NCBI GenBank assembly: GCA_020466095.1
Contig: CM035807.1
Span: forward strand, 17,532,985-17,596,984
Source of the DNA: Chlorops oryzae
Lineage: Eukaryota > Arthropoda > Insecta > Diptera > Chloropidae
DNA: 64,000 nucleotides
Reading direction: 5' to 3'
A model generated the notes under the pieces. It saw nothing but the letters and a program-made list of their open reading frames with translations, made no database searches and was not told where the DNA came from. How positions within the stretch are numbered: the stretch's first letter is position 1; the number at the start of each line of letters is the position of its first letter. This document shows, in pieces, positions 1-10,458 of this stretch. Position numbers and translations under genes: made by a program.

Positions 1-28
1 TTTCTCTCTTCATCTCTATATTACTTAC

Positions 29-159
29 CAGCCGTGGGCATCGGATTGCCATCATTATCGATTGAAACACCGGCATAGGGTTTCTGTTTCTGCACATCCA
101 AACCGGATTTCTGTCCGAGTCCACCTTCAGGCGAATCGGTTATATAAAACGGGTGATAC
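29..159 (-). CDS. Skeletor: Skeletor exon, last one visible
   Basis: The exon has 131 nt, with acceptor cgaaag and donor gtaagtaa at 21-28. It reads YHPFYITDSPEGGLGQKSGL and then DVQKQKPYAGVSIDNDGNPM, continuing the HPFYITDSxxGG motif of the preceding exon. It ends in phase 1, so at least one further exon lies left of the window. The 62-bp intron 160-221 separates it from exon 222-493. Confidence 0.9.
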
Positions 160-221
160 CTTTCGAATGAAGTATGGTTAAGGATTTTTGAACTTCATTT
201 CGATTATTTAAAATATTCTAC

Positions 222-493
222 CTTGCCGGTTGCGATGGATTTTCGCCACCTTCAATCCAGAATTCATAGGTTTTGCCACGCTGTACGGTTATCTCGGGTA
301 TAAGTAAATCATTTATATACCAAGCGATACCCCATGAGGGTACACCGGTTATTGGCGTATAGCCACGTTTGCCACCGGTTGGTCCAATGCGTGCCGTAAA
401 GATTGTGGCATTCGTGATTTTTCGTGTCGGCCAAGGTGTCGGTCCTGATTCGTCTTTTACGCTATACAACGAGTTCTTACACGAATGATCGTT
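222..493 (-). CDS. Skeletor: Skeletor exon, C-terminal part of DOMON region
   Basis: The exon has 272 nt, with acceptor ttctcaacag and donor gtagaat, a weak donor. It reads NDHSCKNSLYSVKDESGPTP, WPTRKITNATIFTARIGPTG, then GIAWYINDLLIPEITVQRGK and TYEFWIEGGENPSQPA. The last part (ITVxRGxTYxFxIEGG) is the cupredoxin-like strand pattern found after the DOMON domain in Skeletor-type proteins. It ends with two bases of a split Arg codon completed by the next exon. Confidence 0.9.
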
Positions 494-576
494 CTGTTGA
501 GAATTTCGAAATCCATTAGGGTTAATTTTTTATTATTGTTTTTGTTGTCGGTAAGAAGGACATTTATTTGACTTAC

Positions 577-791
577 TCTTGATGAAAAGTTGATGCGAAT
601 ATCATCGGAATTATGATCACTGGAGGTATGTAAATGTGCATTGGCCTCTTTGCGGTTATTCAATGGACCGATGGCAGCGATCACGGAGACCTCACGATCC
701 GTTGGTATGACCATATCATAGATCGCTTCATTGGTATGCAGAAGCCTCTTATAACGTATGCTAGTGACGCCATTCTTTCGATCACCACTGA
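577..791 (-). CDS. Skeletor: Skeletor exon, middle of DOMON domain
   Basis: The exon has 215 nt, with an aatag acceptor and a gtaagtc donor. 325 plus 215 equals 540, so the phase is restored. It reads SGDRKNGVTSIRYKRLLHTN, then YDMVIPTDREVSVIAAIGPL and ends with DDIRINFSSR. The open frame runs on through the donor into the 83-bp intron (494-576), so an uncritical ORF call would over-extend this exon by more than 100 nt. The consensus donor and the matching acceptor at 494-496 argue for the shorter exon. Confidence 0.88.
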
Positions 792-847
792 CTATTAGAG
801 ATTCAATATAAAAATATTTCAAAGATTCCAAGAATAATAGAACTTAC

Positions 848-1172
848 GGACAACAACATTATTTTTTCCACCGATACGTTCATCGGGACACACACCATGT
901 TGGCCATCGCACTGCGACAAATCCGAGATGAAATAGTCCTCGGCACGGAAAACACGTGCAGTCGTATCATAAAATGCTACGACCACATCGGCTTGAGACA
1001 TCTGCGCTCTACCATTGGCACCGGATAGCCCGAAGGCCATATACTGATCCTCGTTGATCCGTCCGAAAAGCTCAATCTGCAGGTATTCTCCTTGAATTTC
1101 CCACTTGATTTGCAAACGATTGGGCAAAAGCTCACGACAATTTGTGGAAATTGGTCGAGGTGTTGTTGTGGT
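848..1172 (-). CDS. Skeletor: Skeletor exon, start of DOMON domain
   Basis: This 325-nt exon has an acceptor after a long T run (tttttgcag-like, cag at 1173-1175) and a gtaagtt donor. It begins with a TTTTPRPIST linker and then CRELLPNRLQIKWEIQGEYL and QIELFGRINEDQYMAFGLSG, the classic DOMON pattern: N-terminal Cys, alternating beta strands, MAFGLS. It goes on with SQADVVVAFYDTTARVFRAE and DYFISDLSQCDGQHGVCPDE. DOMON domains bind haem or sugars in other proteins. The ligand for Skeletor is not shown by the sequence. The exon ends in phase 1. Confidence 0.93.
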
Positions 1173-1352
1173 CTGAAAGTTTTTTTTTTTTTTTTTGCAA
1201 ACATTAAAATCAATTGCGAATTAAAAAGGGAGAAAATACTTCTTAAAATAAAATTTGCATGAATTCTATTTAAATAAGAAAAAATATTACAAAATTAGAA
1301 AAAATAGAAGAAAAAAAAAACTAAATGATTATGTCTAGCTTTGATTACTTAC

Positions 1353-1373
1353 AGGTGTATACCACCATGGAGG
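1353..1373 (-). CDS. Skeletor: Skeletor microexon (21 nt)
   Basis: A 21-nt exon encoding PPWWYTP is bounded by a tag acceptor (1374-1376) and a gtaagtaat donor. It keeps phase 0 on both sides and adds a proline/tryptophan linker between the second DM13 domain and the Thr/Pro-rich run before the DOMON domain. The acceptor lies beside an (AT)n microsatellite at 1393-1430, which stands where the polypyrimidine tract would normally be. I infer it from splice signals and frame alone. It could be alternatively spliced, since skipping it also keeps frame. Confidence 0.65.
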
Positions 1374-1389
1374 CTAATGCATACGAAAG

Positions 1390-1436
<47 letters not shown>

Positions 1437-1550
1437 TGATGTTAGATCAATGAAGTTTTTTGTTTGTATCTTACAAATGAAATTAGTGCCGACTAGACAT
1501 GATAGTGAGATACTACCATAGCTACTAGCAACATTTCCACGGGTACTTAC

Positions 1551-1751
1551 AGTAATTTTCGTTTGCCCTAATGCCGGCGGAACGTCCAGATCTTTGGGTA
1601 TGATAACATGCCCGAAATTATGACGATACTCGACACACCAGACTGCCAGCCAATCGATATCGTAAACTGTCAACGAACCGGGCAATTGAATTTCAATGTC
1701 TTCACCCTGGTATCCACGTAACGGCTCCAGAGAGCCGACTTCATTTGGAAC
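1551..1751 (-). CDS. Skeletor: Skeletor exon, C-terminal half of second DM13
   Basis: The exon has 201 nt (67 codons) in phase 0, between a ttttag acceptor and a gtaagtac donor. The translation contains LRGYQGEDIEIQLPGSLTVY, then DIDWLAVWCVEYRHNFGHV and IIPKDLDVPPALGQTKIT. The WLAVWC motif matches WLSVWC of the first DM13 domain. The 67-bp intron above it (1752-1818) is of standard fly size. Confidence 0.92.
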
Positions 1752-1818
1752 CTAAAACTCAAAGATTATGGTATTGAAAAAACTAATTTCGAAAGAGGAA
1801 AGTAACACAGCTATTCAC

Positions 1819-2037
1819 CTTTATACCGAGCACGGTTGGCTCGGTGCCATTGCCCACCCAGAAATAGGCGTCCGGTCCAGCTCCGTCGTAATGCAAATTG
1901 GGTATGTAAAATGTTTTTGCATCTAAAACGCTAATATTACTCGATCGTAGACCGTGGGCGAGGCGTTTAAATTCGGGTAGAACACGCGGCTTCGGAATGT
2001 CCAGACCAGGTGGGATGAAAACTTCACCGAAATCGAC
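1819..2037 (-). CDS. Skeletor: Skeletor exon joining DM13-1 and DM13-2
   Basis: The exon has 219 nt (73 codons) in phase 0, with a ctccag acceptor and a gtgaat donor. It finishes the first DM13 domain with VDFGEVFIPPGLDIPKPR and opens the second with FKRLAHGLRSSNISVLDAKT, followed by FYIPNLHYDGAGPDAYFWVG. The same YDGxGPDAxFWVG signature as in exon 36254-36405 shows that the two domains are internal repeats. The hydrophobic stretch read from the intron side of the acceptor is not coding. Confidence 0.92.
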
Positions 2038-2094
2038 CTGGAGCAAAAGAAATTTCATAGCGAAAATGGTAAATATAAATATGATTTTCATGTA

Positions 2095-2202
2095 GGCAAT
2101 TCACAAGGTCTTCTAAAATCCATTTTAATTTATCCCTAGCTAAATACTCATTTTAGCAGGGGATAAATTTAAAGGGGATTTCAGAAAACTTTGGGAATTG
2201 CC
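2095..2202. mobile_element. Palindromic MITE with GGCAATTC ends, TA flanks
   Basis: A 108-bp near-palindrome begins GGCAATTC and ends GAATTGCC, flanked on both sides by TA. The arms share TTTAATTTATCCC/GGGATAAATTTAAA and TCTAAAATCC/GGATTTCAGA. It lies 58 bp above a Skeletor exon, in the intron. Right-half copies of the same sequence occur at about 3650-3705 and 43670-43730. The TA flanks suggest Tc1/mariner mobilisation, but no transposase is linked. Confidence 0.65.
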
Positions 2203-2562
2203 TAATATTGTACGAAAATTATTCGGCCAAATAACTTTTCCAACTTCTTCTTTCATAGAACGGTAATGAATGACGACATGAGATTCTGAATCAATATGGA
2301 ATCTTCATCATTTAAATCACAAAATTTTTGCATTCATTTCAAATTTTGCAAGTTACATCGTCATCCATCAAAAATGCTGTCTAAAAAGCTAAGTATTAAA
2401 TAAAAGCTATGGTAATCTCTCCCAGGAAAGCAAGTGGTTACAAGGAACCACAATTCGTGCAACACAATTTAAGATAACATCCATCCCATTCAGGGCATCA
2501 ATGAAGAAGAAATCGTTTTTAGAGCCGGGTGAGTTGACCTTTTTTTTTTTACTTTTTAATTA

Positions 2563-3000
2563 GGGCTACACAAAATATTCAAATGAAGCACCCAAGAGTG
2601 TGCATGTAAATATTATGAGCAGGGCTCGGATTTTGTTGACTTTTATAAATTTAAAGCATACTTTATGGAGTAAAAATTTTGTTTAACTCACATAAAGTTA
2701 AGATTCAAATCGATTTTTAACTTCAATATGAATTTTTTTAAAGTTAGAAAAACGGTTTGAAGTTAATCTTCGCTAAATTTATTCACTTAATGTTGGTAAG
2801 AATAAGTTTTGCCCCATAAAGTATGCTTTAAATTTATAAAAGTCCGAAAAATCCGAGCCCTAATTATGAGTATTTTCGAAAGTCAAAAGTCTGTTGATTC
2901 TTTTTATATTTCGATAAAATCATATCTTGAGCAACCCATTTAACATTTTTAAGGCCTTCAGAATTTTGAGTTTAAAAATACTATAAATTTGAATACCCTT
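2563..3000. mobile_element. Decayed GTATGC-family MITE, holds a nested MITE
   Basis: The left end (GGGCTACACAAAATATTC, then GCACCCAAGAGTGTGCATG) matches the terminal sequence of the GTATGC-family copies at 3198-3454 and 6511-6759. It is interrupted at 2620-2862 by another MITE with an 8-bp duplication. The right boundary is unclear and given approximately. Confidence 0.4.
2620..2862. mobile_element. hAT-type MITE, ends AGGGCTCGGATTTT
   Basis: This 243-bp element has inverted terminal repeats of nearly 50 bp (AGGGCTCGGATTTT, then CTTTTATAAATTTAAAGCAT, then ACTTTATGG). It is flanked by the perfect 8-bp direct repeat ATTATGAG (2612-2619 and 2863-2870). The 8-bp duplication and the C/TAGGG start fit hAT-type mobilisation. 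A second copy is at about 39920-40125. There is no coding capacity. Confidence 0.8.
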
Positions 3001-3197
3001 TTGAGACCATAAAGGGTAGGAGTCTAGCATTAATAAATTTTCGGAAAGCACCGCTTGAAAAAGAGTTAAAAAATAGTTAGAATTATTTAATTTTTTAATT
3101 TTTTTTTATAGAAAGATTCAAATTGAACTCTTATCTTATCTAAGCATTCTTGTTGAATTGTTTTCACAGTGTAAGAGGTTTGAAAAAATGATGTTTG

Positions 3198-3454
3198 GGG
3201 CAACAGAAAATATTTATATTCAGCACCCAAAAGTATGCATTTCAATATTTCGAATATTCGCGATAGTGCAAAATCTGCTCATTTTTGTAGGTACGTCCAT
3301 TTGATCAGATCTTGATGAAGGGGTTTTAAAGATGTGCAGATGTCTTTAAAGCCTTAATTTAGTTCTGTTTATGAAGGCTTAAAACAATTTGATTTGGATT
3401 TTAAATATTCAAAGCATACTTTTAGGTCCCGAATTTATATATTTTCTGTTGCCC
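3198..3454. mobile_element. GTATGC-family MITE copy
   Basis: This 257-bp copy starts GGGCAACAGAAAATATTTA with AAAAGTATGCATT just inside. It ends with the inverted version (GCATACTTTTAGG, then TATTTTCTGTTGCCC). It is one of the best-preserved copies of the family described under findings. The interior has no open frame. Confidence 0.7.
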
Positions 3455-5519
3455 TAATGATATTTATATGTGTATAGAAAAAACGGTAGCACAAAAGAGC
3501 GCCAGCGAAAATCTTAGCAAACATATTGCGATCTATCTTGTGGAAGAGCATTCTCTATTGGAAAATAAAATGAAATTCATTTTGACCTCTAATTTATACA
3601 CGAAAAATCCCCGTCATTTTGGTTTGGCAAACAAACATAAATAGGGCTCTAAAAATACTCATTTTAGCTGGGGATAAATTTTAAAGGGATTTTTTGTGAA
3701 TTGCCTAAATATTTTTGACCTATAAGTGAAGCGAAAATGATGCTGATGGGTTTAAATTTTTGGGTATCAAAAGAGTTTAAAAGAAGTCATAATGTTCGCT
3801 GGGAAGCATTTTAGCTCCTCTTAACCTCTTAACTAATCCCCTTATGGGTTCACAACCTATTTCGTCTAGTCTATTTGAAGGCAACACAAATAAACTTAAC
3901 ATTATCTGACTATTATCATTATCCTAAGTTCATTGAATATTTTTCATAACAAATTCAATTAAACTTTGACAAACTCAAAGCTCATTATATTAGTAAACAA
4001 AATCTTCAGCTTTAAAAAAGCTTTTTTAAAAAACCAAACTGCATCCGTGAAGGTTTTCCTTTTTAAAAGTTCCTTCTTTCGGAAGCAAAATAATTGGTTC
4101 TCCTAAGAGTGTGCTACGAATATTTTCATACGTACCAATGCAACAGCGAAACCATTGAAGGCTCGACCAAAAGAAGAAAACAAACCGAAAACTTCCCCAC
4201 CGATTCAAGAACTTTGCGCGCGCATAGCTCCCCATGCCCGCCACTCGAAGCGCTCTCCTCTTTTTTTTTCTCCAGATTGTACGAGTATGAATGTGGCTTT
4301 GTGTCGAAAAAGCCGGAGACTCGTTTAGAATTGCGGGGAAATGAACGGAAAAAAGGTGAATATAGCGCATGAAAACGTTTCTGAGCACCCTGTATTCGCC
4401 TATTCGGCTTATGTTCGTAAAATGTTGTGTTAGTAAGAGAGCCGTGTGTGTATATATGGAGCATGCTTTCTTGTGTAAACAAATGAGAGCAAACATTTCT
4501 GTGCACACATTCAGGCAAAAAGGATATTCTCCCCATGAATGCGCGTTTGTGCACCATTGTGTGTTCATTGAAGAAGTAACGGTTTTTGGAGTTAATCAAA
4601 AATGTCTGCCATAATTTATTTTAAGCCACGACGCCATCTTTTATTTCGCATTCAACAATGGAGTTTCCGTTTCATTGCTTCAAAATGAAGTTTCATAGAA
4701 ATTCGATTCAAATTTTTGGGCTTGGAGAGGCGATTTCTTTGCGGTTTTTTTTTTTTTTGGATGTGCTATGTTTTAGTTTTTATATTTTGAATACATATTT
4801 CTCTTTTAAAAGCTCACATATTTTGCTCCATATGTTTGTAAGAAGGTATGTGCAATATAAACATACGATGGCCCACATGAATTTGGTTGGGTATTTAAAG
4901 AGGAAATATTTTGGGCTGATTTCAACTTTTTGATTGCTTTTTTCAATTTTATTTTGGTTTTTTTTATGGAGCATTGTTTATGGCTTATTTGACATTGGAG
5001 TTCGTTGGCTTTCAATATTAGCTATTTGTTTACATTTTATATTTTGCATTTGAAGGTAGGAAATCAGAATCATTTACTTCATAAATTAAGATTTTACCAT
5101 CATATTTTGTCCGTCCCAATTGAAGCATTATTTGTTTGGGCGCTTTTCTAATTATCAACTTTTTCTTATGGTCTTTATAAAGATGCGATATTTAAGGGAC
5201 TTCTTTGCGGTCCAAAGTAATCTCTCTTCAACGCTCATCGAAATGTTTGTTCTACGTTCGAACTCATTAAAAACGATGGTGCGATAGGAAATAGAATGAT
5301 TTCAGATCTATAAATTGGATAAGTGATAAGCAAATTTTCAAAAATTAATTTTGTTTTTAATTATTTAATGCTATATGTTTAGATCCATCAAGACCATATA
5401 TGTGACTATATGCTCAAGACATTAGATTCCGTAGTTAATCCATGAAAAGGCATGATTTTTTAATCACTATATATATTTGGAAGAAAAAATTATAAACTTT
5501 TCGTCAATAGCACATTGCG

Positions 5520-5757
5520 AAATTTTAAATATCGGCACCTAAAGGTATGCATTTGAATATTTTAAAACCAATTAACATCATTTTAAGCCTTTCGTAAACA
5601 GAACTCAATTAAGCCTTTTAAGATATCCACACATCTTCCAAACCCTACCTCAAGATCTGATCAAATGGGCAAAAATACAAGAATAAACAAAGTCGCTATC
5701 GGAAATATTCGGAATATTAAAATGCATACTTTTAGGTTCTGAATATAAATATTTTCT
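5520..5757. mobile_element. GTATGC-family MITE copy (inverted)
   Basis: The body matches the copy at 3198-3454 in reverse orientation: GATCTGATCAAATGG and GCCTTTCGTAAACAGAACT correspond to its inner sequence. The right end reads GCATACTTTTAGG then TATTTTCTGTTGCC. It abuts the next copy with almost no spacer. Confidence 0.65.
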
Positions 5758-5763
5758 GTTGCC

Positions 5764-6020
5764 TGGGCAATAGAAATTATTTAAATTAAACACCTAAAAA
5801 CATGCATTCATATATTTTAAAACCAATTTATTGAATGTAAAGCTTTCGCCAAAGGAGCTTAATTAAGTCTTCAAAAATATCCATATAAAACCCAAAAGTC
5901 TCGCTCAAAATGTGTACAATTAAGCATACCTACAAGAACGAACTGTTTTGCCATTATATCGAAAATATTCTTAATATCTAAATGCATACTTTTGGGTGTG
6001 GAATTTTAATATTTTCTATC
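5764..6020. mobile_element. GTATGC-family MITE copy
   Basis: The left end is GGGCAATAGAAATTATTTAA with CACCTAAAAACATGCATTC. The right end has GCATACTTTTGGGTGTGG then AATATTTTCTATCAC. It lies directly beside copy 5520-5757, so the two form an accidental tandem pair. Confidence 0.6.
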
Positions 6021-6510
6021 ACATTCCTACCCGTCGCTGTGTGTGGGTATAAAAACTTTGCATTAATCGTGCATTGGTTATTGAAGGACTCAAAGGAATT
6101 TCTCACAAATCCTTAATTTAAATAGTTAAATTACTTAATATTTAAATTATCGAATCGCTTCACTTATTATATTGAAAACATTTCGAAATATTTACGAGAT
6201 CCTTGAAATGTAAAATTACTATTCAACACGAACGCGTACACGAACTGAGAAGAAACTCAACACAAACACGATAAACGATAAACACAAGCTCAGAAGCAAT
6301 CTGTTTCAAGTACGTACTAAATGTACACAAAGTGCCTTGTGGCATCGTCCTTTTAATTGCCTCGACGTATTTGTCCTTTGGCTTTCCACTTAATTTCACG
6401 AAACATTGTTGTCAGTTTATTGTACCAGTATTTGCGTGATGTAAGCTGACATACTCGAGGGATGATCAGAAATTTTCGGAAATTTTCGTCATGTCTATCA
6501 CAATAAATAG

Positions 6511-6759
6511 GGCAAGAGAAAATATTTAAATTGAACACCTAGATGTATGCTTTTGATTATTTCATAACTAATTTATATATGTAATTTTAATCTTTTACCA
6601 ATGGTTCATAATTAAGGCTCCAAGAAGATCCAAACAACTTCTTAAATCCTTACTTAGGATGTTTTTAAATAGACAAGAACAGATTTTTTAACATTGAAAT
6701 TAATCTTAATATTATTTATTGGAATAATTTTAGGTGCTCAATTCAAATATTTTCTGTTT
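6511..6759. mobile_element. GTATGC-family MITE copy
   Basis: The left end AGGGCAAGAGAAAATATTTA is followed by CACCTAGATGTATGC. The right end reads TTTTAGGTGCTCAATTCAAA then TATTTTCTGTTTCTCT. It is more diverged than the 3198-3454 copy. No open frame is present. Confidence 0.55.
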
Positions 6760-7863
6760 CTCTAATAATAACGTTGGCGATATCTTTACTCTAATGAAGT
6801 ACTAGTATGAAGTATAGCTGAATTTTGATAAAGTGAACTTCTTAGACTAGAATTAGGTGGCAACAGTGGCGGATTAACCATATAGCCAACCGTTTGCAAT
6901 AGATAAAATACAAATACGAAAATAAGGCCGCTGTCTGAGGCGTCAAAATTGCAACTGCCTCGGGCGGATAATTGTCTTAATCTTCCCCTGGGTGGCATTG
7001 GCATGTAGAGGAAATGTTTAAAATGCAAATATTTAGCTGAAAGGCGTCTCATATCCATTAAGTTCCTTGGATAATGATTTTTGAAGTACTTTAACATGTA
7101 GTTTCTGTCTAAAGGTCGATAAGAAACTCCTTCTCAATTCGAAAGATTTTTTTTTCGCTCATCTAAGGTACGTTTAATCGTGTTTCCGTTGAAGTTTTTG
7201 CCACGATATCCTCTTGAAATGGCAAACCTTCCATAATTTTCTTATTTTTCATAGTGAAAATCTTTGTCGGAAACAGTAATAAATGGGCATCAAACTATAA
7301 AAGCGAGGGTTATTTTCAATGAGTTTTTCAATTTATAAAAAATTCTTGAATCGTCCTTTTTTACTGTAAAATAAATCAGCTGATTCTAAATATTCGTCCA
7401 AATTTCTTCCATTTACTTAAAAGCTTCTTTTAAAATTTCAAAAATAGAACAAAAATTGACTTTAGCGATTCAAAGTGAACGACCAACCTTTTTAGACAAC
7501 CCACGTACTACACACAGTGCTCATGAATATGCATTGTATTTGGAGAATGGTCGTTTTGAAGTCGATAAATATAAAGAGCTTAAAATTGTTATTTATTCTG
7601 CTTTATGTGGCGGAAATGTCAAAACTTTTGAAATTTATTTTAGTATAATTAAAGAAACTAGAGAAAAAGAGAAGAAAACCCAATTCAAGCATCACATTAG
7701 ATTTCATTGGAATTTGGTTTTTTAAATTTTAAGGGATGAAATTATCTTTGTTTTAAATTGAAATAGAAAATTTGTTTTCTGTATTCGCCTTAAGCGTGTA
7801 CGGCTTTTCTCAAAAGCGAAAGCAAACAAAAGTAAGAAGGAAAACTCTTAGCTTTAATCTTAC

Positions 7864-7975
7864 CGTAAAACGCCGACACCACACTGAGAGCCATCGAATA
7901 TCCTTAATCCTTTTGCCCATGGGTAAACGCAGTATGATGTCCGTATTATTGTGGGCTTGCAATATCGGTGGGTCA
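7864..7975 (-). CDS. Skeletor: Skeletor exon, end of first DM13 domain
   Basis: This isolated 112-nt exon lies between the two giant introns. The acceptor is ttcgcag, the donor gtaagatt. It reads DPPILQAHNNTDIILRLPMG and then KRIKDIRWLSVWCRRFT, the C-terminal half of a DM13 domain ending in the conserved WLSVWCRxF motif. 152 plus 112 nt is divisible by three, so the phase carried from 36254-36405 is closed here and the next exon starts in phase 0. A plus-strand open frame overlaps it by chance. The exon is easily missed by gene finders because it sits 5.8 kb and 28 kb from its neighbours. Confidence 0.9.
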
Positions 7976-8476
7976 CTGCGAATAGAAAGGAGAATCAATA
8001 AGAAACTGGAAAAGCTCTTCATCAAAGCAGAATCGATAGGCTGAAGTGCATGAACTTATTTTTTTTTTTTTCACAGAATTATGGTGAAGCCTAGTTCTTG
8101 ATTAGTATTACCGTCGAAAACGGCAAAGAAGAAAAATTGTGCTTCAACAAGATAACTCCCCTATGTGCATCTATAGATATGTGGGCCCAACAAGCAAAAT
8201 AGGGAAGTCAAATTTTACCCATTTTTAGCCAAATGTTTGCCGCATAAATGACCTGGCCTCAGAGAAAGTTTATCGAGGTCGAAATTACCTAAATTCGACC
8301 TTTGTTAGGGCTTCAAAGTAAATTCGACTATACAAATATTTTTGGTCGGAAATAAGTAAAAAAAAAAAGTCATCAAATCGTCTTCCATTCTATTCCCCAC
8401 TTTCGACGAATCGTCGTCGTACGGACGTAATTTTACCCTATTAAGGTCAGGCCAATAAAATGTTCTGACCTAAGTA

Positions 8477-8722
8477 GGTAGGGAGGTAGGTTGAAGTGGC
8501 TGCCACTTAGGCCGTTAATCGGCCCATTGTGATACCAAGGAGGTTTTCTTGTGTTTGTGTGAGTGTATGTCTTATTATGTAGTGTGCTCCTAACATGCGA
8601 TTTTTTGAAAAACCAGTGCTAGGCTTGGAACATTACAATCCGTTTCGCCTTTGCCATGTATCGAACCTAGGACCCTGAGATCAAGAGCATAGCACGCATC
8701 CCCTAAGCTATCCCAGAGCCAC
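8477..8722 (-). mobile_element. tRNA-derived SINE with 12-bp target duplication
   Basis: Read on the minus strand, the 246-bp element begins GGTGGCTCTGGGATAGCTTA. It has an exact RNA polymerase III A box (TAGCTTAGGGG, 8700-8710) and, about 33 bp on, a good B box (GGTTCGATACA, 8657-8667). The rest is a non-tRNA body. It is flanked by the perfect 12-bp repeat CTGACCTAAGTA (8465-8476 and 8723-8734), the mark of LINE-driven retroposition. There is no poly-A tail. The internal GGCCCATTGTGATACCA recurs at about 60528, in a headless partial copy. Confidence 0.85.
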
Positions 8723-9689
8723 CTGACCTAAGTAAAATAAGTAAGATTTTACCAGTTTTCGACCTATTTTCATAGATGGGGGTAAGAATGTGTGGTCGTC
8801 TGATCGAATCTTCAAAGGGACCAAAACTCTACAATCAAGAATGCCATAAACCACCAATTACTGACGAAGAAACCTCAAAGGGTCAAGATTTTAAATCGCA
8901 ATGTGATGACTGTGCTGAAAAGCCAACTACCAACAAAACAAGGGGCGCTAATCTATTTTAACTTTCAATATTGAAAACGACTTAGATTTATGGCACGGTT
9001 ATCAAGTTAATTCCGTCTTTTTTTAAATGTATGGGTTTCGCCCTCTGGCGAAACTTAGACACTGCGACCATCTATTAGATATCTTGTGCCTATTAAGTTT
9101 ATCTGTTCTATTATGTCCTCTACCTTCCTCATAAAGGAGATAGCATTACGATATGTTCGAGCCTCAGCTCATTTTGGTATAAATAGGGCTAATTGAAGAC
9201 TCTGAGTCTCAGCCTTCATAGGTTAACACATTCTCTCATTACATGGAGAGCCGTCTCCTCCTTCTAAAGACAGAGTCTGTACTTGAGAGTCTCCTATCAG
9301 GTGCATCTTGTGGAGCTGGCGTTCAGTCGATATTGACTTGATAGAAGGGAAACTAACCTATGTTTGTTTACCCTTATCTTAGCATGTCTGAGGTCCTGAC
9401 TTTATATGGGCTCAACTTGAGTTTTGATTGTCTCACGCCTGGCAGGTTTCACAAATATTCTTTGTTGGACCGTAGCCCCCAATTTTTTGTTCCGTCTAAA
9501 AGAGGGACCGCCATTGAATACGCCCTTGACAACAAATATGTCAAATTCGTATAAATGTACGTAATTAAGGATTATAAAAAGGGTCTTCCCTTAAACGTGA
9601 AAAGGTCGATCTTCGTTCATTACTTTCTAAGCCTCCTTGATTGACGAGTTTTCGAAGCTTTCGAGGCAAATACACGTTTAAGGGCAGAC

Positions 9690-10458
9690 TAGTGATGTCA
9701 AAAATTATCTACTAACCGATTAATCGAAAAAACGATTAATCGAATCGAGCAATTAATAATTGAAATTAATTGCAGTCTATTAACCGATTAACCGGTGTTT
9801 TCGATTAAAAATAAAAGATGCTTGCAAATGGACATTTTCCTATAAAAAAAAAACACTCGGCTATAGCCTTCCTTGTCTACTAAATACCTTGAACCGCGTA
9901 CCTCTACCTTGTTGCTAAATATGAAAAAATTTTAAGTATTTTTCTAAAGAATTAAAGAAAATTTTACTTTTTTATGATAGACAACAAAAGATTAATATTT
10001 TAGGATATTACCTTAAAGCAAATCGTTAAAACCTTGTGGTCACAAATTCCTCTCTTATTCGTTTAGGGGTTAAGAGAGAACCCATATCATAAAGATAATT
10101 TAAGCACTGAATTCAAAGATAACAGCTTTGACAGCCGTTTGGTTGTGAGGCGATTGCGCTTTTTAGTTGCAGTTGCGCCCGCTTTTGAAAACAGAGATTC
10201 GGCACACTTCAACAACTTGTGGCACAATCGAAATCTCACCATAGATTGCTTTTCCTTAAAAGAAAAATTTCCACGCTTCGCTTCTTGGCGCTATTTCAGA
10301 AAATGACTTTTAACAGTGATGTTCGAATTTTCGATTATTTTAGTAATTAATCGGTTAATCAACGATTAATTGATAGCCAAAAAACCGGTTAAAATTAATC
10401 GTTAATCGAACGAAAACAACCGATTAACCGAAATTTTCGGTTAATTCTGACATCACTA
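9690..10458. mobile_element. Internally deleted hAT transposon
   Basis: This 769-bp element has ends TAGTGATGTCA and TGACATCACTA and the perfect 8-bp target duplication GGGCAGAC (9682-9689 and 10459-10466). Subterminal regions are dense in CGATTAA/TTAATCG motifs, possible transposase-binding sites. It keeps only the end of the transposase (10095-10221, minus), so it is a non-autonomous hAT derivative. Confidence 0.88.
10095..10221 (-). pseudogene. hAT transposase C-terminal (hATC) remnant
   Basis: On the minus strand the sequence reads CAESLFSKAGATATKKRNRL and then TTKRLSKLLSLNSVLKL. This is the hAT dimerisation-domain signature (S/A-E-x-L-F-S-K-A-G, then RNRL and a leucine-rich helix). The catalytic RNase-H-like core is absent, so no activity is expected from this copy. 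Confidence 0.75.

Noticed and set aside
457..576. Extension of the Skeletor exon 577-791 through the open frame to 457
   Set aside because: A consensus donor at 571-576 and acceptor at 494-496 restore the family sequence on both sides. The extension encodes Asn/Lys-rich intron sequence.
4026..4599. Overlapping open frames of 157 and 180 codons on the minus strand and 92 on the plus strand
   Set aside because: Several frames are open together, no domain or splice signals are visible, and the composition looks random. I treat them as chance frames.
7456..7725. 89-codon plus-strand frame with protein-like composition
   Set aside because: No recognised domain, no splice context, and it lies inside a Skeletor intron close to MITEs. 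It may be an old relic but cannot be supported.
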